Shown in pieces: positions 8,749-18,827 of a stretch of 64,000 nucleotides of DNA. Position 1 is the first letter of the stretch. Every line of letters starts with the position of its first letter. This stretch comes from Candidatus Uabimicrobium amorphum (GTDB taxonomy: Bacteria > Planctomycetota > Uabimicrobiia > Uabimicrobiales > Uabimicrobiaceae). The stretch is taken from assembly GCF_009002475.1 (NCBI RefSeq), contig NZ_AP019860.1, forward strand, positions 6,710,501-6,774,500, written 5' to 3'. The notes under the pieces were generated by a model. That model did not search any database. It saw nothing but the letters and a program-made list of their open reading frames with translations, and was not told the DNA's origin. Made by a program: the position numbers and the translations under genes.

Positions 8749-9159
8749 TTACCAAACAAACTTTTCGCGGTATTTAATTTTTTTTAATATTTTTTCGAAT
8801 AATTCGCGCTGTTCTTGCGTTAGTATGAATCTTATTTTTTCCATCAAATCCAGCCAATGCCAATATTTCGTCTGTGGATAGGTGACAATACAATTTATAT
8901 ATTTGTTATACAGTAAATGTAACTCTTCGATCTGTTGGTCGGACAAATCTAGATAAACTTGCAAAAAATAACTATCTACATGTAAAATTTGTGAGGTGCT
9001 ATATACTGGTTTTTCTTTTACACTGTGGTTTATTGCTGCCGCAGCCATAAAACTACGCGAAATGAGAAATGTGGTCAAAAACATAGAAAAAATCAAAAAA
9101 GACATCATCGTAACGAGAAAAGAGCGTAGGCGATACCAAGCAACATATGATTTTTCCAT
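8749..9159 (-). CDS. Small membrane or exported helical protein
   Basis: 136 residues; ATG at 9159 with AGGACT upstream. One long hydrophobic N-terminal segment (FLVTMMSFLIFSMFLTTFLI) anchors or exports it. The rest is helical and ends with LTQEQRELFEKILKKI, a motif of the kind seen in Spy/CpxP-like and heavy-metal-resistance periplasmic helical proteins. The similarity is short, so no function is assigned. It stands alone, divergent from the superoxide dismutase gene. Confidence 0.6.
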   Translation of the reverse strand: MEKSYVAWYRLRSFLVTMMSFLIFSMFLTTFLISRSFMAAAAINHSVKEKPVYSTSQILHVDSYFLQVYLDLSDQQIEELHLLYNKYINCIVTYPQTKYWHWLDLMEKIRFILTQEQRELFEKILKKIKYREKFVW

Positions 9160-9243
9160 TTAGGGAGTCCTTAAAAAAATAGAAGCGATTGTTTATTCTA
9201 AGGTAACATACGTTTGGTCAATACATGGCACGTTGAAAATTTT

Positions 9244-9309
9244 CGATTACGATTACAGCTATGGCCAGGGTCACTGTGACGATTTCCGGTGATGGTGACG
9301 ATTACGATT
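9244..9309. repeat. Degenerate GRTKAC hexanucleotide array
   Basis: Between the divergent genes at 9159 and 9449 lies a run of imperfect 6-bp units such as GATTAC, GGTGAT, GGTGAC, GATTAC. The same kind of array recurs at 28991-29162, 51121-51196 and 57754-57829. It can fold back partly on itself. No coding signal is associated with it. Confidence 0.7.
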
Positions 9310-9357
9310 TTTGACACCTTGGCATTGTTTTTGTTATTTGATCGTATTTTTGCGAAC

Positions 9358-9363
9358 TATAAT
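9358..9363 (+). promoter_or_regulatory. Candidate -10 box for the superoxide dismutase gene
   Basis: A perfect TATAAT lies 86 bases before the GTG start. No good -35 box sits at the standard distance (TTGATC is 14 bases away), and a perfect TTGACA at 9311-9316 is too far. Taken as a weak or activator-dependent promoter at most. Confidence 0.3.
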
Positions 9364-9448
9364 GTTTGCAAAAGAGATATTCTTTGTTAAGATTTAGGGC
9401 GTATCATCGTTTAGATTTCAAAAAATTAATCTATCGAAAGGATTTGTA

Positions 9449-10171
9449 GTGACTACACGTAGAGACTTCTTAATAAAAAGTGGGCAAGTTGTCGCTTTAG
9501 GGGCTATGGGAGGAGTGTTCGCTAGTTGCAACGCGCAGGAAAATTCCGTAGTTGAGCATAAATTACCACAGCTTGGCTTCGAATATAAAGCCTTAGAGCC
9601 TCATATTGACGCACAAACAATGGAAATACATCATAGTAAACATCATCAAGGGTATGTCAATAAATTAAACAAAGCTTTAAAGGGACAAGATAGTCTTCTT
9701 AACAAAAGCGTTGAGGAGTTATTGGCGAGTCTATCTTCCGTCCCCAAAAACATAAGAGAGAGCGTGCGCAACAACGGTGGCGGACACTACAACCACTCTT
9801 TGTTTTGGGAGTCTATGAGCCCTAGTACTGATGGTGGCGGGGTGTTGGCAGATGGAGCTTTAAAAACCGCTCTTGAAAAGAAGTTTTCCTCTGTTGATAA
9901 ATTTAAAGAAACTTTTTTTAAACAAACGAAAAGTATTTTTGGCAGTGGTTGGGGATGGTTGGTTGTAAAAGACAAAAAATTGGAGATTGTTACAACTCCA
10001 AATCAAGACAACCCTGTGAGCCACGGTGCTGTTCCTATTCTAGGCCTTGATGTCTGGGAACATGCGTATTATTTGAAATATCAAAATCTGCGTGGTGACT
10101 ACATAAAAGCTTGGTGGAACGTTGTCAATTGGAAAGTAATTGAAGCGAGATTTGCCAAGGCTATGTCATAA
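9449..10171 (+). CDS. sodA: Exported Mn/Fe superoxide dismutase (SodA type, Tat lipoprotein)
   Basis: 240 residues from a GTG at 9449 with AAAGGA upstream. The N-terminus TTRRDFLIK is a twin-arginine signal, and FASC at about 24-27 is a lipobox, so the enzyme is probably folded and loaded with metal in the cytoplasm, then exported and lipidated. The mature part is a complete iron/manganese SOD: metal ligands His61 (EIHHSKHH), His116 (NHSLFW), Asp201 and His205 (DVWEHAYY). The [13 protein letters not shown] and FGSGWGWLV segments resemble manganese enzymes more than iron ones; a cambialistic enzyme is possible. It removes superoxide outside the cytoplasm. It is monocistronic by spacing. Confidence 0.94.
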   Translation: MTTRRDFLIKSGQVVALGAMGGVFASCNAQENSVVEHKLPQLGFEYKALEPHIDAQTMEIHHSKHHQGYVNKLNKALKGQDSLLNKSVEELLASLSSVPKNIRESVRNNGGGHYNHSLFWESMSPSTDGGGVLADGALKTALEKKFSSVDKFKETFFKQTKSIFGSGWGWLVVKDKKLEIVTTPNQDNPVSHGAVPILGLDVWEHAYYLKYQNLRGDYIKAWWNVVNWKVIEARFAKAMS

Positions 10172-10225
10172 AGTGGTGCCCTGGTATTCCATATACATGC
10201 CAAAATAAATATTGCCATGTGAAAT

Positions 10226-10247
10226 TGGCTATCTAACCCGATAGCCA
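10226..10247 (+). terminator. Hairpin downstream of the SOD gene
   Basis: A perfect 8-bp stem (TGGCTATC / GATAGCCA) with a 6-base loop, 55 bases after the SOD stop. There is no U-tract, so it may be a factor-dependent terminator or a 3' stabilising structure. GCCATGTG and GGTATTCCA occur as short direct repeats around it. Confidence 0.4.
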
Positions 10248-10346
10248 TGTGGTATTCCAGGGAATACCCGCTTAGATTATTTTTATGACCGATGCCACCG
10301 AAATATTCAGTGTTGTAGTTTTTTAAAATCTAAATATGGATGTAAA

Positions 10347-10772
10347 ATGTTGAGTAGCGAATATATATATCCTCTGTGGTTTGTCATACGTATTTTGCTT
10401 TTTTTGTTTACCTCCCTTGTTCGTAAATACGATGTACTATTGGCAATTCTTTTCGCAATCACTCCTTGTAGTTGCGCCTTGGGATTTTTGGGCGGTTTTG
10501 AGTATGTTTTGTTATGTGAATTTGCTGTGTTTATAACTTTTTTTCAGATAAGATTTCACAGAGATAGCCATGTTTTTTCTACAATTATCTTCACTCTGCA
10601 TTTTGCAGGTCCATTTTGCAAGTTCATTTTTTCAACACTCTATAATATCGATTTTCCGATTATGCACCTGCCTTCAGCTTTAAATTTTGTGATAAATCCC
10701 CATGATATTAGCTATGGTAGTTTTTTGTTTTTATTATATCCGATGCCTTTTTTTTGGTCGCAAAATAGATGA
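10347..10772 (+). CDS. Small polytopic membrane protein coupled to the STAND NTPase
   Basis: 141 residues, very hydrophobic, with about four predicted membrane helices (for example LWFVIRILLFLFTSLV and YVLLCEFAVFITFFQI). No family is recognised. Its stop overlaps the start of the next gene as ATGA, so the two are translated together and probably made in a fixed ratio. A possible role is a membrane partner or effector of the NTPase, inferred from coupling only. Confidence 0.65.
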   Translation: MLSSEYIYPLWFVIRILLFLFTSLVRKYDVLLAILFAITPCSCALGFLGGFEYVLLCEFAVFITFFQIRFHRDSHVFSTIIFTLHFAGPFCKFIFSTLYNIDFPIMHLPSALNFVINPHDISYGSFLFLLYPMPFFWSQNR

Positions 10773-13700
10773 AAAATTCAAAGATAATAGCAAAGCGTTT
10801 TTCTCCCGCAAATACAAATCCTGTCTTTTTCTGCGGGCGCCACAAAATTATTACCGATATGTTTTTGGATTTAAATAACTTCGTTCAAAATCCATTTCAC
10901 TTTCAAAGACACTTACATCTACTAGTCGGTTCAAGCGGAGTCGGAAAAACAGCTCTACTCAAATATTTATATAGACAAGTTCTCAATTCGAAGGAAATGA
11001 CAAACTATATTCCTTTGTATATATGTATGAAAGGATGTGAAAACGAGCAGGATGTATATTTGAGTATTGTAACGGGGTTAGAACAATCTTGTCGGCAGAG
11101 TCCTTATCGCTATCAGCAGTTAGAGCGTGTATTAAAAGCAAAGACATGGTTAAATAAAGCTTTGCTTGTGGCACCTGATCTTGCCAATTATCTGCGCAAG
11201 GATATGGTGGAGTTTTCCTTTTTTGAATTCTTGCACTGTCTAGAAAAAAATCCGTGTCCGAAACCAATGACGGTAGATCTTATCAAACTAATACAGTTGT
11301 TTGCACGAGAATGCTCTCTGTACATATTTCTAATTTTTGATCATATGCCCGAAATTTTGTATGAAGAAAACTTGCAGGGAACTTTTAGCAATTGTTTTAG
11401 CGAAATGGAAAAGTACAACAGTCGTTTTTTTTCCGTAATATCTATGGACGAAGAGTACTTTTACCAAGTCAAAAAAGACCGTGTTTGTGAACACAGTGGT
11501 GTTTCTAGGCTGCTACAACATAGCAACCTATTTGTTTTGCAAAAAGATGCTCAATTGACAAGCGGTATAGAGAAAATTATTGATTCAACAAAAAGCGGTG
11601 AAAAATTTTCTATTTTCGCCCTTGCGCCGAACTGTGATCTGGAGAAAGTCACTGCTTCTTTGAAGACAAGGTTAGTTGCCGAGTTTGAAATGGTAACTTT
11701 GCAGTGCGAAACGGACAATTTTGAAACTTTTCTGCGCACTGCCTGCGATATCATCACTGAAAAATGTGAAAATACGCAAAAAAAATTACTTGGTTCTTTG
11801 CCACATACCGCAAAAATTTTAAAAAGAGAAATCCATCGCCAAAGAGATCTCGATAATGTTCTCGATTATTTTGGACAACTACTGTTACGTCTTGACGGAG
11901 TCTTACAAGATAGTAAATTGGCCATTGTCATGGAAAACTATGAACAATTCATTCAGCAAGAGAGAACTTTTTCATCGATAAAAAAGACGAATATGAAAGA
12001 GCACATGGCGCTTCCTTCACCAACATTTATCAAGTTTTATAACGCACTATTGAGCTTTTCGGCAAAATGCAAGAATATACACATTATTCCCATTCTTCGT
12101 CTAACACCGACAGATCAGGTTTTTTACGAAAAATCTGTTGCGTATAACCTTTTATTTAACAGCTATATCTGGAATCTACGCTACTTTTCCAAAGAAAATA
12201 CTTGTACGTTTCTCCACGAAGTGTTCAATCGCTGTGGAATTGTTTTGCGAAGAAAAACATTAGAAGATATTCATGATAAAACCGCAGGGATACCTCTCAT
12301 ACTACATTTAATAGGTTACTATATTACATCGTTCATTGAAAAAAATCTTATTGAGAGCGATGTTGTGATGCTACAGGGAAATCTAATGTCGAAGAACGAA
12401 GTGAACGACATTACTCTAACAGTAGGGGAACTGAAAAAATACGAAGATGATCGTTTACGTATTGAAATAAATCGAAGTATTTGTGACCAACTAGAACAAA
12501 AATCACTGGATAAAATGTACCAAGAGTTGTGGAGCGATGTCTTGGAACGAGTAGATTCCAAGTTTTTGAAGCTTGTGATGAGAGAAGACATTGCAATTAG
12601 CGCACTGGAGAAAAAATATCCACACCAAGAAACAATGCTCGAAATTATAAAGTTTTTAAAGGTAGAAGGGTTTGTTGAAGAGAAAAACAAACACTTATAT
12701 GTTCATGAACTACTACGTCAAAGTTTTAGTGTATATAAAAAAGTTTCGCCCAGTATACGCGGCGGTGAAGTCAATCAGACACGTCGTAATTCCGATGTTG
12801 GATTGAAAAAAATCAAACATGAAACCCGAAGAAACTTTTCTTTTGGTGAACAGATCATTCGTTTAAAAGAACAACATCGAATTCGCCCAACAGAAAGAAA
12901 AGAACGCCAGGACATAAAGCCCGGTTCAAGTAATGACACAAAAATATTTCATTTGGAAAATGAACAGCAGCAAAATAGTGAACTCATGAAGTACATGGCG
13001 CTTGCTTTAGATGAGGGACCGATTCCAACACGCACGACACTAGAAAAAATATCAGAAAAAATTGATGTCGCAGAGTCGTATAGCCTCGAATACCTTCAGA
13101 TTTTATGCCGAAAAATCTGCGAAATGGTAAACGTGTCGAGTTCTAAATATTTCAATGCCGTTGTGGGCCACTTCACCAAACATCAAAATTTATATATCGC
13201 GGTGAATAGTACTTTTTGCAGTGAAAACACTATTAACGCATGTTTAATGGGGAAAAAATACGAGCAGTTGTACTTACTGTACAAACTAAAATACAATTTA
13301 GAAGGCTCGCAGAAATATTTGCAAAAATCAATAGAGTTTGCGTTCCAATTCTTATACAAATCTATCAACGAAGAAAAAGCGCAAATGTATATCTCTGATA
13401 TGATATCTCTCGTATCTAAAATCGAAGATAAAAACACGCGTAAAAATTTACAAGAGGTTACGGATTATTACTACAAGTTCATCAAAAGCATCCACTACAA
13501 AGATGATAGTTGTATACCAATGCTGTTAACACGACAAGTTCCTAAGCCATTTTTGCCTTTTCTTGTGAATTGTTGTGTTTTCACTCTAGAGAAGAATATT
13601 GGAGAAAATACAAATATTGCATGTTTGAAGTTAATGCTTACCGCTCCACAAAGCATTAAAAAAGATAACTTAGCATTGCAAAAAATATTGCCAGTTTTGT

Positions 13701-15301
13701 CTACTCATAGCAATGAAAATGTACGTTATTCGTTTTATGATTTTTTAATTTACGTCATTCCTTTACTTGAATTGGAATTGCGCAAGGAGGTATTTATATT
13801 ACTTCTTGAGGCCTCACAACAAGAGCAAAATAATGTGCAAAAGAAAGTTATTGAAGTAATCAATAGTTACATCCTACTTATGCCAGAAGAAGAAACTTTT
13901 TTTCTATTGCAAAACATGATAGGCGACGGTAACTGCGACTTAGACACTTGGTCAACGATCGTAAGACTATGGAATATTTTACCGAAAACGGCACAACAAG
14001 AATTGCAAGGAATATGTATAAAATTTTATGCCGAAAATACCGATAAGTTCGCGACAAGGCCGTCAAAGAGCATACCTTTTTTGCCGTTAATCGATTCTGG
14101 AAAAGCGATTTTATATGATTATGTTGTGCAACAATTACATCAAGGCAACGTTGCGGCATTACCACACCTGAACCGTATTCTTTGCGACCTAGATTTAGAA
14201 GAATCGCAGCAAAATATGATACATCGCTTGATGATTGAAATGTTGCATGAATTGCCTAACGAAGAACAAAGTTCTTTTTTGCACTACATGTGCAACCGAA
14301 ATTTTTCACCACAGCATTTACTGTTATTTCGCGATTTGGAAAATCAGGTAGAGTATTTGTGTTGTCAACTATACTTTTTTGCAAAATACTCTGCGGAAGA
14401 CCAACAGCAGATTATTTCTAGAGCTAAAGCACATTTGACAGACAGTGATCTTTTAGTACACAGTTTTTGCCAAGTAATCGCTTATTGCTCGGAAGGTGAT
14501 TTAATAGATATACAAAAAACATATGCCAATTTTATTGCAAAGCATGGTGTACATAACAATATCTCACAGCAAATGATTCGCAGTGCAAAACACATTGTTG
14601 CTAAAATACCAGGACAAGCAGATGATTTGTTAAAGCAAGCATTTTCTTATCTACTTGAGAAGGAACAATCCATCATGTTTCCGGTAATTCTTGAGGGGGT
14701 GAAGTGCTTCCCCAGTGATATTTCTCTTGGGGACATTCAGCAGGCTGTTAGCAATGTATTTGTTTTGCAAAACTCATTTTCCCCGACAGCAATGCGCAAT
14801 TTTTATGAGTTTTTAGATTGTGCACTTGGATTTGGAATGCGCCATAGTTTAGTCGAAAAAATACAAAAAGCATTGCATGAAGGAATGAACGATTACAAAT
14901 ACGCCGATATCGCCATACCTATCTATTTAAAACATTTTCGCGATTATGATATGGTGATCGATTTACTAAACACTTATCAACTCAATGTTCATACATGGCA
15001 TATTTCTTTCGCATTTTTTGATATTGTTCCCGATAAGTTGCAGGAAATCCCTAAACTTAGCACGAACTATGAACAAGTCGAAAATTTGGAAAAACTGTAT
15101 CTGCATTGCAATATCATCGACATTTATTACCGCATAGGCGAAAAAACCTTGGCAGAAGAAAAGTTGAATTTACTACTAAAAAATGCCATAATACCGTCTT
15201 ATAGAAGGCGTATATTACGCATACAACAAAAATGGTCTATGAAATTACAGCTCAGTGAAGCCTATACTGAGAGTAGTATTCATCTTAGAGAACTATTATA
15301 G
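10769..15301 (+). CDS. Large STAND/AAA-type NTPase with long helical-repeat C-terminus
   Basis: 1510 residues. The N-terminus has [15 protein letters not shown] (the conserved FxGR entry of STAND and AAA_16 ATPases), Walker A GSSGVGKT at 54-61 and a Walker B-like FLIFDHMPE near 187-194. A second ATPase-like segment follows ([10 protein letters not shown], then the [12 protein letters not shown] motif typical of the STAND winged-helix junction). A Lys/Arg-rich linker (about 650-740) leads into more than 700 residues of helices with HEAT- or TPR-like spacing. STAND proteins are signal-activated switches in defence, death or transcription control, with the C-terminal repeats as sensor. No effector domain is visible in this chain; the membrane protein translated just ahead of it is the best candidate partner. 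Confidence 0.8.
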   Translation: MKNSKIIAKRFSPANTNPVFFCGRHKIITDMFLDLNNFVQNPFHFQRHLHLLVGSSGVGKTALLKYLYRQVLNSKEMTNYIPLYICMKGCENEQDVYLSIVTGLEQSCRQSPYRYQQLERVLKAKTWLNKALLVAPDLANYLRKDMVEFSFFEFLHCLEKNPCPKPMTVDLIKLIQLFARECSLYIFLIFDHMPEILYEENLQGTFSNCFSEMEKYNSRFFSVISMDEEYFYQVKKDRVCEHSGVSRLLQHSNLFVLQKDAQLTSGIEKIIDSTKSGEKFSIFALAPNCDLEKVTASLKTRLVAEFEMVTLQCETDNFETFLRTACDIITEKCENTQKKLLGSLPHTAKILKREIHRQRDLDNVLDYFGQLLLRLDGVLQDSKLAIVMENYEQFIQQERTFSSIKKTNMKEHMALPSPTFIKFYNALLSFSAKCKNIHIIPILRLTPTDQVFYEKSVAYNLLFNSYIWNLRYFSKENTCTFLHEVFNRCGIVLRRKTLEDIHDKTAGIPLILHLIGYYITSFIEKNLIESDVVMLQGNLMSKNEVNDITLTVGELKKYEDDRLRIEINRSICDQLEQKSLDKMYQELWSDVLERVDSKFLKLVMREDIAISALEKKYPHQETMLEIIKFLKVEGFVEEKNKHLYVHELLRQSFSVYKKVSPSIRGGEVNQTRRNSDVGLKKIKHETRRNFSFGEQIIRLKEQHRIRPTERKERQDIKPGSSNDTKIFHLENEQQQNSELMKYMALALDEGPIPTRTTLEKISEKIDVAESYSLEYLQILCRKICEMVNVSSSKYFNAVVGHFTKHQNLYIAVNSTFCSENTINACLMGKKYEQLYLLYKLKYNLEGSQKYLQKSIEFAFQFLYKSINEEKAQMYISDMISLVSKIEDKNTRKNLQEVTDYYYKFIKSIHYKDDSCIPMLLTRQVPKPFLPFLVNCCVFTLEKNIGENTNIACLKLMLTAPQSIKKDNLALQKILPVLSTHSNENVRYSFYDFLIYVIPLLELELRKEVFILLLEASQQEQNNVQKKVIEVINSYILLMPEEETFFLLQNMIGDGNCDLDTWSTIVRLWNILPKTAQQELQGICIKFYAENTDKFATRPSKSIPFLPLIDSGKAILYDYVVQQLHQGNVAALPHLNRILCDLDLEESQQNMIHRLMIEMLHELPNEEQSSFLHYMCNRNFSPQHLLLFRDLENQVEYLCCQLYFFAKYSAEDQQQIISRAKAHLTDSDLLVHSFCQVIAYCSEGDLIDIQKTYANFIAKHGVHNNISQQMIRSAKHIVAKIPGQADDLLKQAFSYLLEKEQSIMFPVILEGVKCFPSDISLGDIQQAVSNVFVLQNSFSPTAMRNFYEFLDCALGFGMRHSLVEKIQKALHEGMNDYKYADIAIPIYLKHFRDYDMVIDLLNTYQLNVHTWHISFAFFDIVPDKLQEIPKLSTNYEQVENLEKLYLHCNIIDIYYRIGEKTLAEEKLNLLLKNAIIPSYRRRILRIQQKWSMKLQLSEAYTESSIHLRELL

Positions 15302-15335
15302 AAGCCAACTACAAATAATGAGGAAAGAAACACAA

Positions 15336-15698
15336 ATGTCTACAACACCTTCAAAAGATATCGATACTTTCGACAACCCGTACCCAAGTAGAAATTACTG
15401 GATTAATATTGATAGCCCCGAATTTACTTGCCTATGTCCTAAAACCGGCCAACCAGATTTTGCGACTATCCAAATTAGTTATATTCCCGATGAAAAATGT
15501 ATTGAATTAAAATCGTTAAAACTATATCTGTGGTCTTACCGCGAAGAGGGTGCTTTCCACGAAGCCGTAACCAACAAAATTTTAGATGACATTGTTCGCG
15601 TTTCCCAACCACGTGAAATAAAAGTCACTGGATCATTTTTAGCCCGCGGAGGTATTACGACATCCGTTGTTGTTACGTGGAATAAGAACGAAAAATAA
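15336..15698 (+). CDS. queF: NADPH-dependent 7-cyano-7-deazaguanine reductase
   Basis: 120 residues from the ATG at 15336, chosen over in-frame ATGs at 15255 and 15318 because AGGAAAG lies 7 bases before it and the length then matches type I (unimodular) QueF. It reduces the nitrile of preQ0 to preQ1 in queuosine tRNA modification. Visible features: [17 protein letters not shown] with catalytic Cys34 and Asp41, the substrate segment [13 protein letters not shown] at 74-76, and RGGI near the end. It begins 34 bases after the STAND gene; no other queuosine gene is in the window. Confidence 0.95.
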   Translation: MSTTPSKDIDTFDNPYPSRNYWINIDSPEFTCLCPKTGQPDFATIQISYIPDEKCIELKSLKLYLWSYREEGAFHEAVTNKILDDIVRVSQPREIKVTGSFLARGGITTSVVVTWNKNEK

Positions 15699-15722
15699 GA
15701 CGTGTTATTTTAAATTTGTTCG

Positions 15723-15794
15723 GCATCTAGCTGTGAAAAATGGCAACTGCACTACAGCATGCAGAATACATTGCGATTTTCAGTGGCTAGATGC
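15723..15794 (+). other. Inverted repeat between queF and nusB
   Basis: GCATCTAGC (15723-15731) pairs exactly with GCTAGATGC (15786-15794); a second block, TGAAAA with TTTTCA just inside, lengthens the stem. The loop holds another self-complementary stretch around AGCATGC. It could be a terminator, a processing site or a small structured RNA. Confidence 0.45.
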
Positions 15795-15848
15795 GAATAA
15801 AGTTTGCGAATTACACGCCTCACGGAAAACAAAATTCAGAGAAATAAT

Positions 15849-16247
15849 ATGAGAAAACGTACAAAGGCGAGACAAGTAGCTTTGCAATTCTTATACCAAA
15901 TGGACTTGAGAAACGATGAAATTTTAGAGCAAAAAGATACCTTTATCGAAAGCACCGAGTGCTGTGCTGAAGTGAGAAAATACGCTTTAGAGTTGATAGA
16001 TGGCTGCCGCATCTATTGGGAAAATATAAATGATGCGATTGCTAAAGTTGCAAAAAATTGGGATCTATCCCGTATGGCAGTGGTAGATCGCACAATACTG
16101 CGCATAGCAGTATACGAATTATTATATCGAAAAGATGTTCCACAAAAAGTGGTAATAAACGAAGCGATAAATTTGGGAAAAAGATTTTCGACAGAACATT
16201 CCGGTGCCTTTATTAACGGAATATTGGATAACTTAAAAAAGAACTAA
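15849..16247 (+). CDS. nusB: Transcription antitermination factor NusB
   Basis: 132 residues from the ATG at 15849; upstream in-frame ATG 15804 gives an unconserved extension. All-helical NusB fold with KARQVALQFLYQMD at the N-terminus and RTILRIAVYELLY, VINEAINLGKRFS, FINGILD in the C-terminal half, which are the family's conserved segments. NusB binds boxA RNA together with NusE (ribosomal protein S10) to prevent termination in rRNA operons. The gene appears to be transcribed with queF or from its own promoter in the 150-base gap. Confidence 0.95.
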   Translation: MRKRTKARQVALQFLYQMDLRNDEILEQKDTFIESTECCAEVRKYALELIDGCRIYWENINDAIAKVAKNWDLSRMAVVDRTILRIAVYELLYRKDVPQKVVINEAINLGKRFSTEHSGAFINGILDNLKKN

Positions 16248-16631
16248 ATTTTTGGCTAAGCTCAGCACGTCGTTTGATGTCGCTTGGGCTAGCCTAAGCG
16301 CACTTCACAAAACACTCGTTGTAACCCACCGTCTAAATATGACGAAACGACATGCCTAGCTTTTCTTATCCGTAACCCAAAAAATTATTGCTGAAAACGG
16401 AGAAAGCAATGGGGAAATTTTTCAATTCAGGATACACAGAAATAAAATTTGTCTTACACAGCACCGAACATTTTGTCGCAGTGAAATAAGTATCGCAATG
16501 TACATCTGTGTAAATTGCATCATTTTTGATGAGTTTATTGTAATAACTCTTGACTGTATTTTGCTTTTTTATAACAATAGAAACTATCAATTAACTATGG
16601 AATAAAGTTGCGGGTCTTGATGGGGATGGTC
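16248..16631. other. 384-base intergenic region
   Basis: Low-GC spacer. It holds the near-palindrome CTTGGGCTAGCCTAAG and a GTCGTTT/AAACGAC pair about 90 bases apart, which could form a 3' structure after nusB. A leftward frame at 16366-16590 has no ATG, no ribosome site and no recognisable product. No RNA gene was seen. Confidence 0.5.
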
Positions 16632-17348
16632 ATGGGCAAATGGAATAAAGTAGCGGATCGCGTCTTACCGAAGTGGATGAACTCCGAATGGGAAGTACGG
16701 GTGAAAGCCGTCAGTGAGTTAGAAAATCAAAAAACATTGAAAAAAATTGCATTGCGCGACAAAAATGTAAATGTGCGTTGTGCTGCGATTAAAAAATTAC
16801 AAGATCAAAAACTTCTTGTGGATATTCTCTACGAGGATAAAGACGAAAATGCCAAAGAAACGGCAATTCAGCAAATAACAGATATAGATATACTCAAAAA
16901 AGAGGCTATTGATAATGAGAATGTTGGTGTGCGCTACCTTGCTGTACAAAAAATAAAGGATGAAAGCACATTAGAGATTGTCGCTCACCAAGACAAAGAT
17001 GAGGATGTACGCCGTGAAGCAACGTTACATATAAGTGACGAAGAGATTTTAAAAAATTTGGTACTGTATAGCGAGGACACCGATCAACGCAGTGTTGCCT
17101 TCGATAAAATTACCAATCCTCAAATTATCGAACATATTTTAAAGAAAAGCCAAGATCCCGAAATTCGCATGATGGCAATTGTCGCTCTAGGTGAAGAAGA
17201 AAATCCCGAATATATGGAATTTATCGAAATGGTGTGTGATCACCTCGAAGAAGAACAAAGAAAAGAAGAGATGCGCAAAGAAAAGCAGCAATGGTTGGAA
17301 AACAAGAAGCAACAATTTATTGAGAAATGGAAACAACGCACTTCGTAA
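16632..17348 (+). CDS. HEAT-like repeat protein, cytoplasmic
   Basis: About 238 residues from the ATG at 16632 (GGGGA 7-11 bases upstream); ATGs at 16620 and 16626 are alternatives. There is no signal peptide. The body is a series of roughly 22-24-residue helical units with the pattern DxNVxVRxxAIxKLxDQxxL (for example RDKNVNVRCAAIKKLQDQ and HQDKDEDVRREATLHI), shorter than classical HEAT units but with the same conserved Asp, Val, Arg and Ala. The C-terminus is a highly charged single helix. It is probably a protein-protein adaptor. It is convergent with the nuclease gene across a shared hairpin. Confidence 0.75.
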   Translation: MGKWNKVADRVLPKWMNSEWEVRVKAVSELENQKTLKKIALRDKNVNVRCAAIKKLQDQKLLVDILYEDKDENAKETAIQQITDIDILKKEAIDNENVGVRYLAVQKIKDESTLEIVAHQDKDEDVRREATLHISDEEILKNLVLYSEDTDQRSVAFDKITNPQIIEHILKKSQDPEIRMMAIVALGEEENPEYMEFIEMVCDHLEEEQRKEEMRKEKQQWLENKKQQFIEKWKQRTS

Positions 17349-17351
17349 TAG

Positions 17352-17380
17352 TTGTCTCTAGGAAAACTTCCTAGAGACAA
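17352..17380. terminator. Bidirectional hairpin between convergent genes
   Basis: A perfect 13-bp stem (TTGTCTCTAGGAA / TTCCTAGAGACAA) with loop AAC, 3 bases after the HEAT-like gene and 6 bases before the end of the nuclease gene. There is no T-run on either side, but position and stem length argue for a shared terminator. Confidence 0.7.
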
Positions 17381-17386
17381 ATGATA

Positions 17387-18346
17387 TTAGAAGTCGCTAA
17401 TACGATCCACCAACGAAGAGTCGTCAATGAACGGATTGCGATTTTTCTGATAACGCGATATACCATCGTTACGCGCCACTTCTTTCTGATCCACAGGATC
17501 GTCGCGATGCCACTCTTTTAAGATTCGTTCCTCAAAAGAAGGAATTTCTTTGCGATAACGAATCGAAAAGTAAAAAAGCGCTCGTGCTACGTCTCCACGA
17601 TGACTACGCGGCGGTGTAAAAACTGTAAATCCTCCTGAATCTCGTCCAAGAAGACTCTCACCATCTTGCCACACTATGTCTACAACGCTACCAAAGTAGT
17701 AACTACTACGACGGCTGTTGGCTTTCGAATCGGTGGGGAATAAATGGTGCAAATCACTCTTTGCCGGTTCACTTTTTGCTCCACGAGACTTTGGCCAAGT
17801 ATGTTCGGTATTCATGACTGTATGATCTGGAATACCCTTAGTTTGCATGACTAAATCTGTGTATACGCAGTCGACATAACCACTGCGGTTATCAATTTCT
17901 GAAAACATACGCGTACGCGCCGAGGTATATCCCAAAGAGGTGTGTCCTTTTACAAGATTATACAGCTCGTCTTTTAAATCGCGGTCGCGCAATTCGCCAA
18001 ATTGACCGAGACGAATACGCGGGGTGACTTCTAAATAATCCACTGCGCGGGTATAAACAAAATCAATATGATAGTTATCTTCCGTATCGGTAGTGATGTG
18101 AACATCCACAAAATTTCCCAGTACGAGAAGTTTTTGACTCGCCGCTGTTTTTCCTGCAAAACGCGCCAATTCTTCATTCTCGTTTTTAACAACGATATAG
18201 CTGTTGTCTCCCACGAATGTATCTGCAGAAAATTGCAATTCGATTCCCTCAACACTCTGCATGGTAAGCGTCCGTTTTGAAATCGTCTCTTCGGCATTCA
18301 AACAACTGAAAACCAGTAGTAAAACGAACATGTATCTTGTCAACAT
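17387..18346 (-). CDS. Secreted endonuclease I (EndA/NucM) family nuclease
   Basis: 319 residues; ATG at 18346 with AAGGAAC upstream. Signal peptide LTRYMFVLLLVFSCLNA. The EndA core is clear: EHTWPKSRGAK, SDLHHLFPTDSKANSRRS, GDVARALFYFSIRY, LKEWHRDDPVD and the C-terminal RNPFIDD. The His in EHTWP and the Asn in KANS/RNP belong to the beta-beta-alpha-metal active site. These enzymes cut DNA (and often RNA) without sequence preference, outside the cytoplasm, for nutrient recovery or DNA processing. The N-terminal 140 residues are an extra domain of unknown role. Confidence 0.92.
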   Translation of the reverse strand: MLTRYMFVLLLVFSCLNAEETISKRTLTMQSVEGIELQFSADTFVGDNSYIVVKNENEELARFAGKTAASQKLLVLGNFVDVHITTDTEDNYHIDFVYTRAVDYLEVTPRIRLGQFGELRDRDLKDELYNLVKGHTSLGYTSARTRMFSEIDNRSGYVDCVYTDLVMQTKGIPDHTVMNTEHTWPKSRGAKSEPAKSDLHHLFPTDSKANSRRSSYYFGSVVDIVWQDGESLLGRDSGGFTVFTPPRSHRGDVARALFYFSIRYRKEIPSFEERILKEWHRDDPVDQKEVARNDGISRYQKNRNPFIDDSSLVDRISDF

Positions 18347-18827
18347 GATGTTGTTCCTTATTTAAAAAAATAAACTCGTGTTATACAGTATTGCGGTTGT
18401 ATAACCGTGACCTTAACCTTATCTAAAATCTGCAATCATCTACTTATTACATTGAGTTCTAGTTTACTAAAAATGACGCTCTGTTACAACGTTTTTCACT
18501 GTACGAATTGCGAATGGTCTTAAAATAGTGGTGGTATCCCCAATGCGTTTCTTCGTAAATGGAAAGTGATAAAGTTGTTAGATAACAAGATGCTGGTTGG
18601 AAAAAATTCTTGGGAGAACTCGATTTGAGGGCGTTTTGTGTCTTTCTTGGGTGTTTGTCTGATGCTATTGGGTTGATGTCGGTTGTGATTTAGGTATAGG
18701 TTTGGCACCAACATGGAAGTGCTAAACCCATACCACAATCACCAACCCCAAATAACAATTGCAAAACCCCCTCCAAACATTTATATTGAATAGGCTAAGC
18801 CAAACAAACTAATAAGAAGGAGTTCCC
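18347..18827. other. 481-base intergenic region with long imperfect hairpin
   Basis: Between divergent genes. The main feature is an inverted repeat, 18670-18708 against 18719-18750 (arms of about 30 bases, only a few mismatches, loop about 10 bases), lying just upstream of a good promoter. It may be a terminator, an operator or a short RNA. An open frame on the minus strand here simply reads through this repeat and has no ribosome site. Confidence 0.5.
18759..18787 (+). promoter_or_regulatory. Promoter upstream of the two-helix membrane peptide
   Basis: TTGCAA (18759-18764), 17-base spacer, TATATT (18782-18787), 40 bases before the ATG. The same TTGCAA -35 box recurs upstream of the genes at 29398 and 46660. 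Confidence 0.5.

Noticed and set aside
8866-8884. DnaA box (TGTGGATAG) as a sign of an origin
   Set aside because: A single imperfect copy inside a coding region, with no cluster, no AT-rich unwinding element and no dnaN nearby.
16366-16590. Leftward 74-codon frame between nusB and the HEAT-like gene
   Set aside because: TTG start, no Shine-Dalgarno sequence, no motif, no partner gene.
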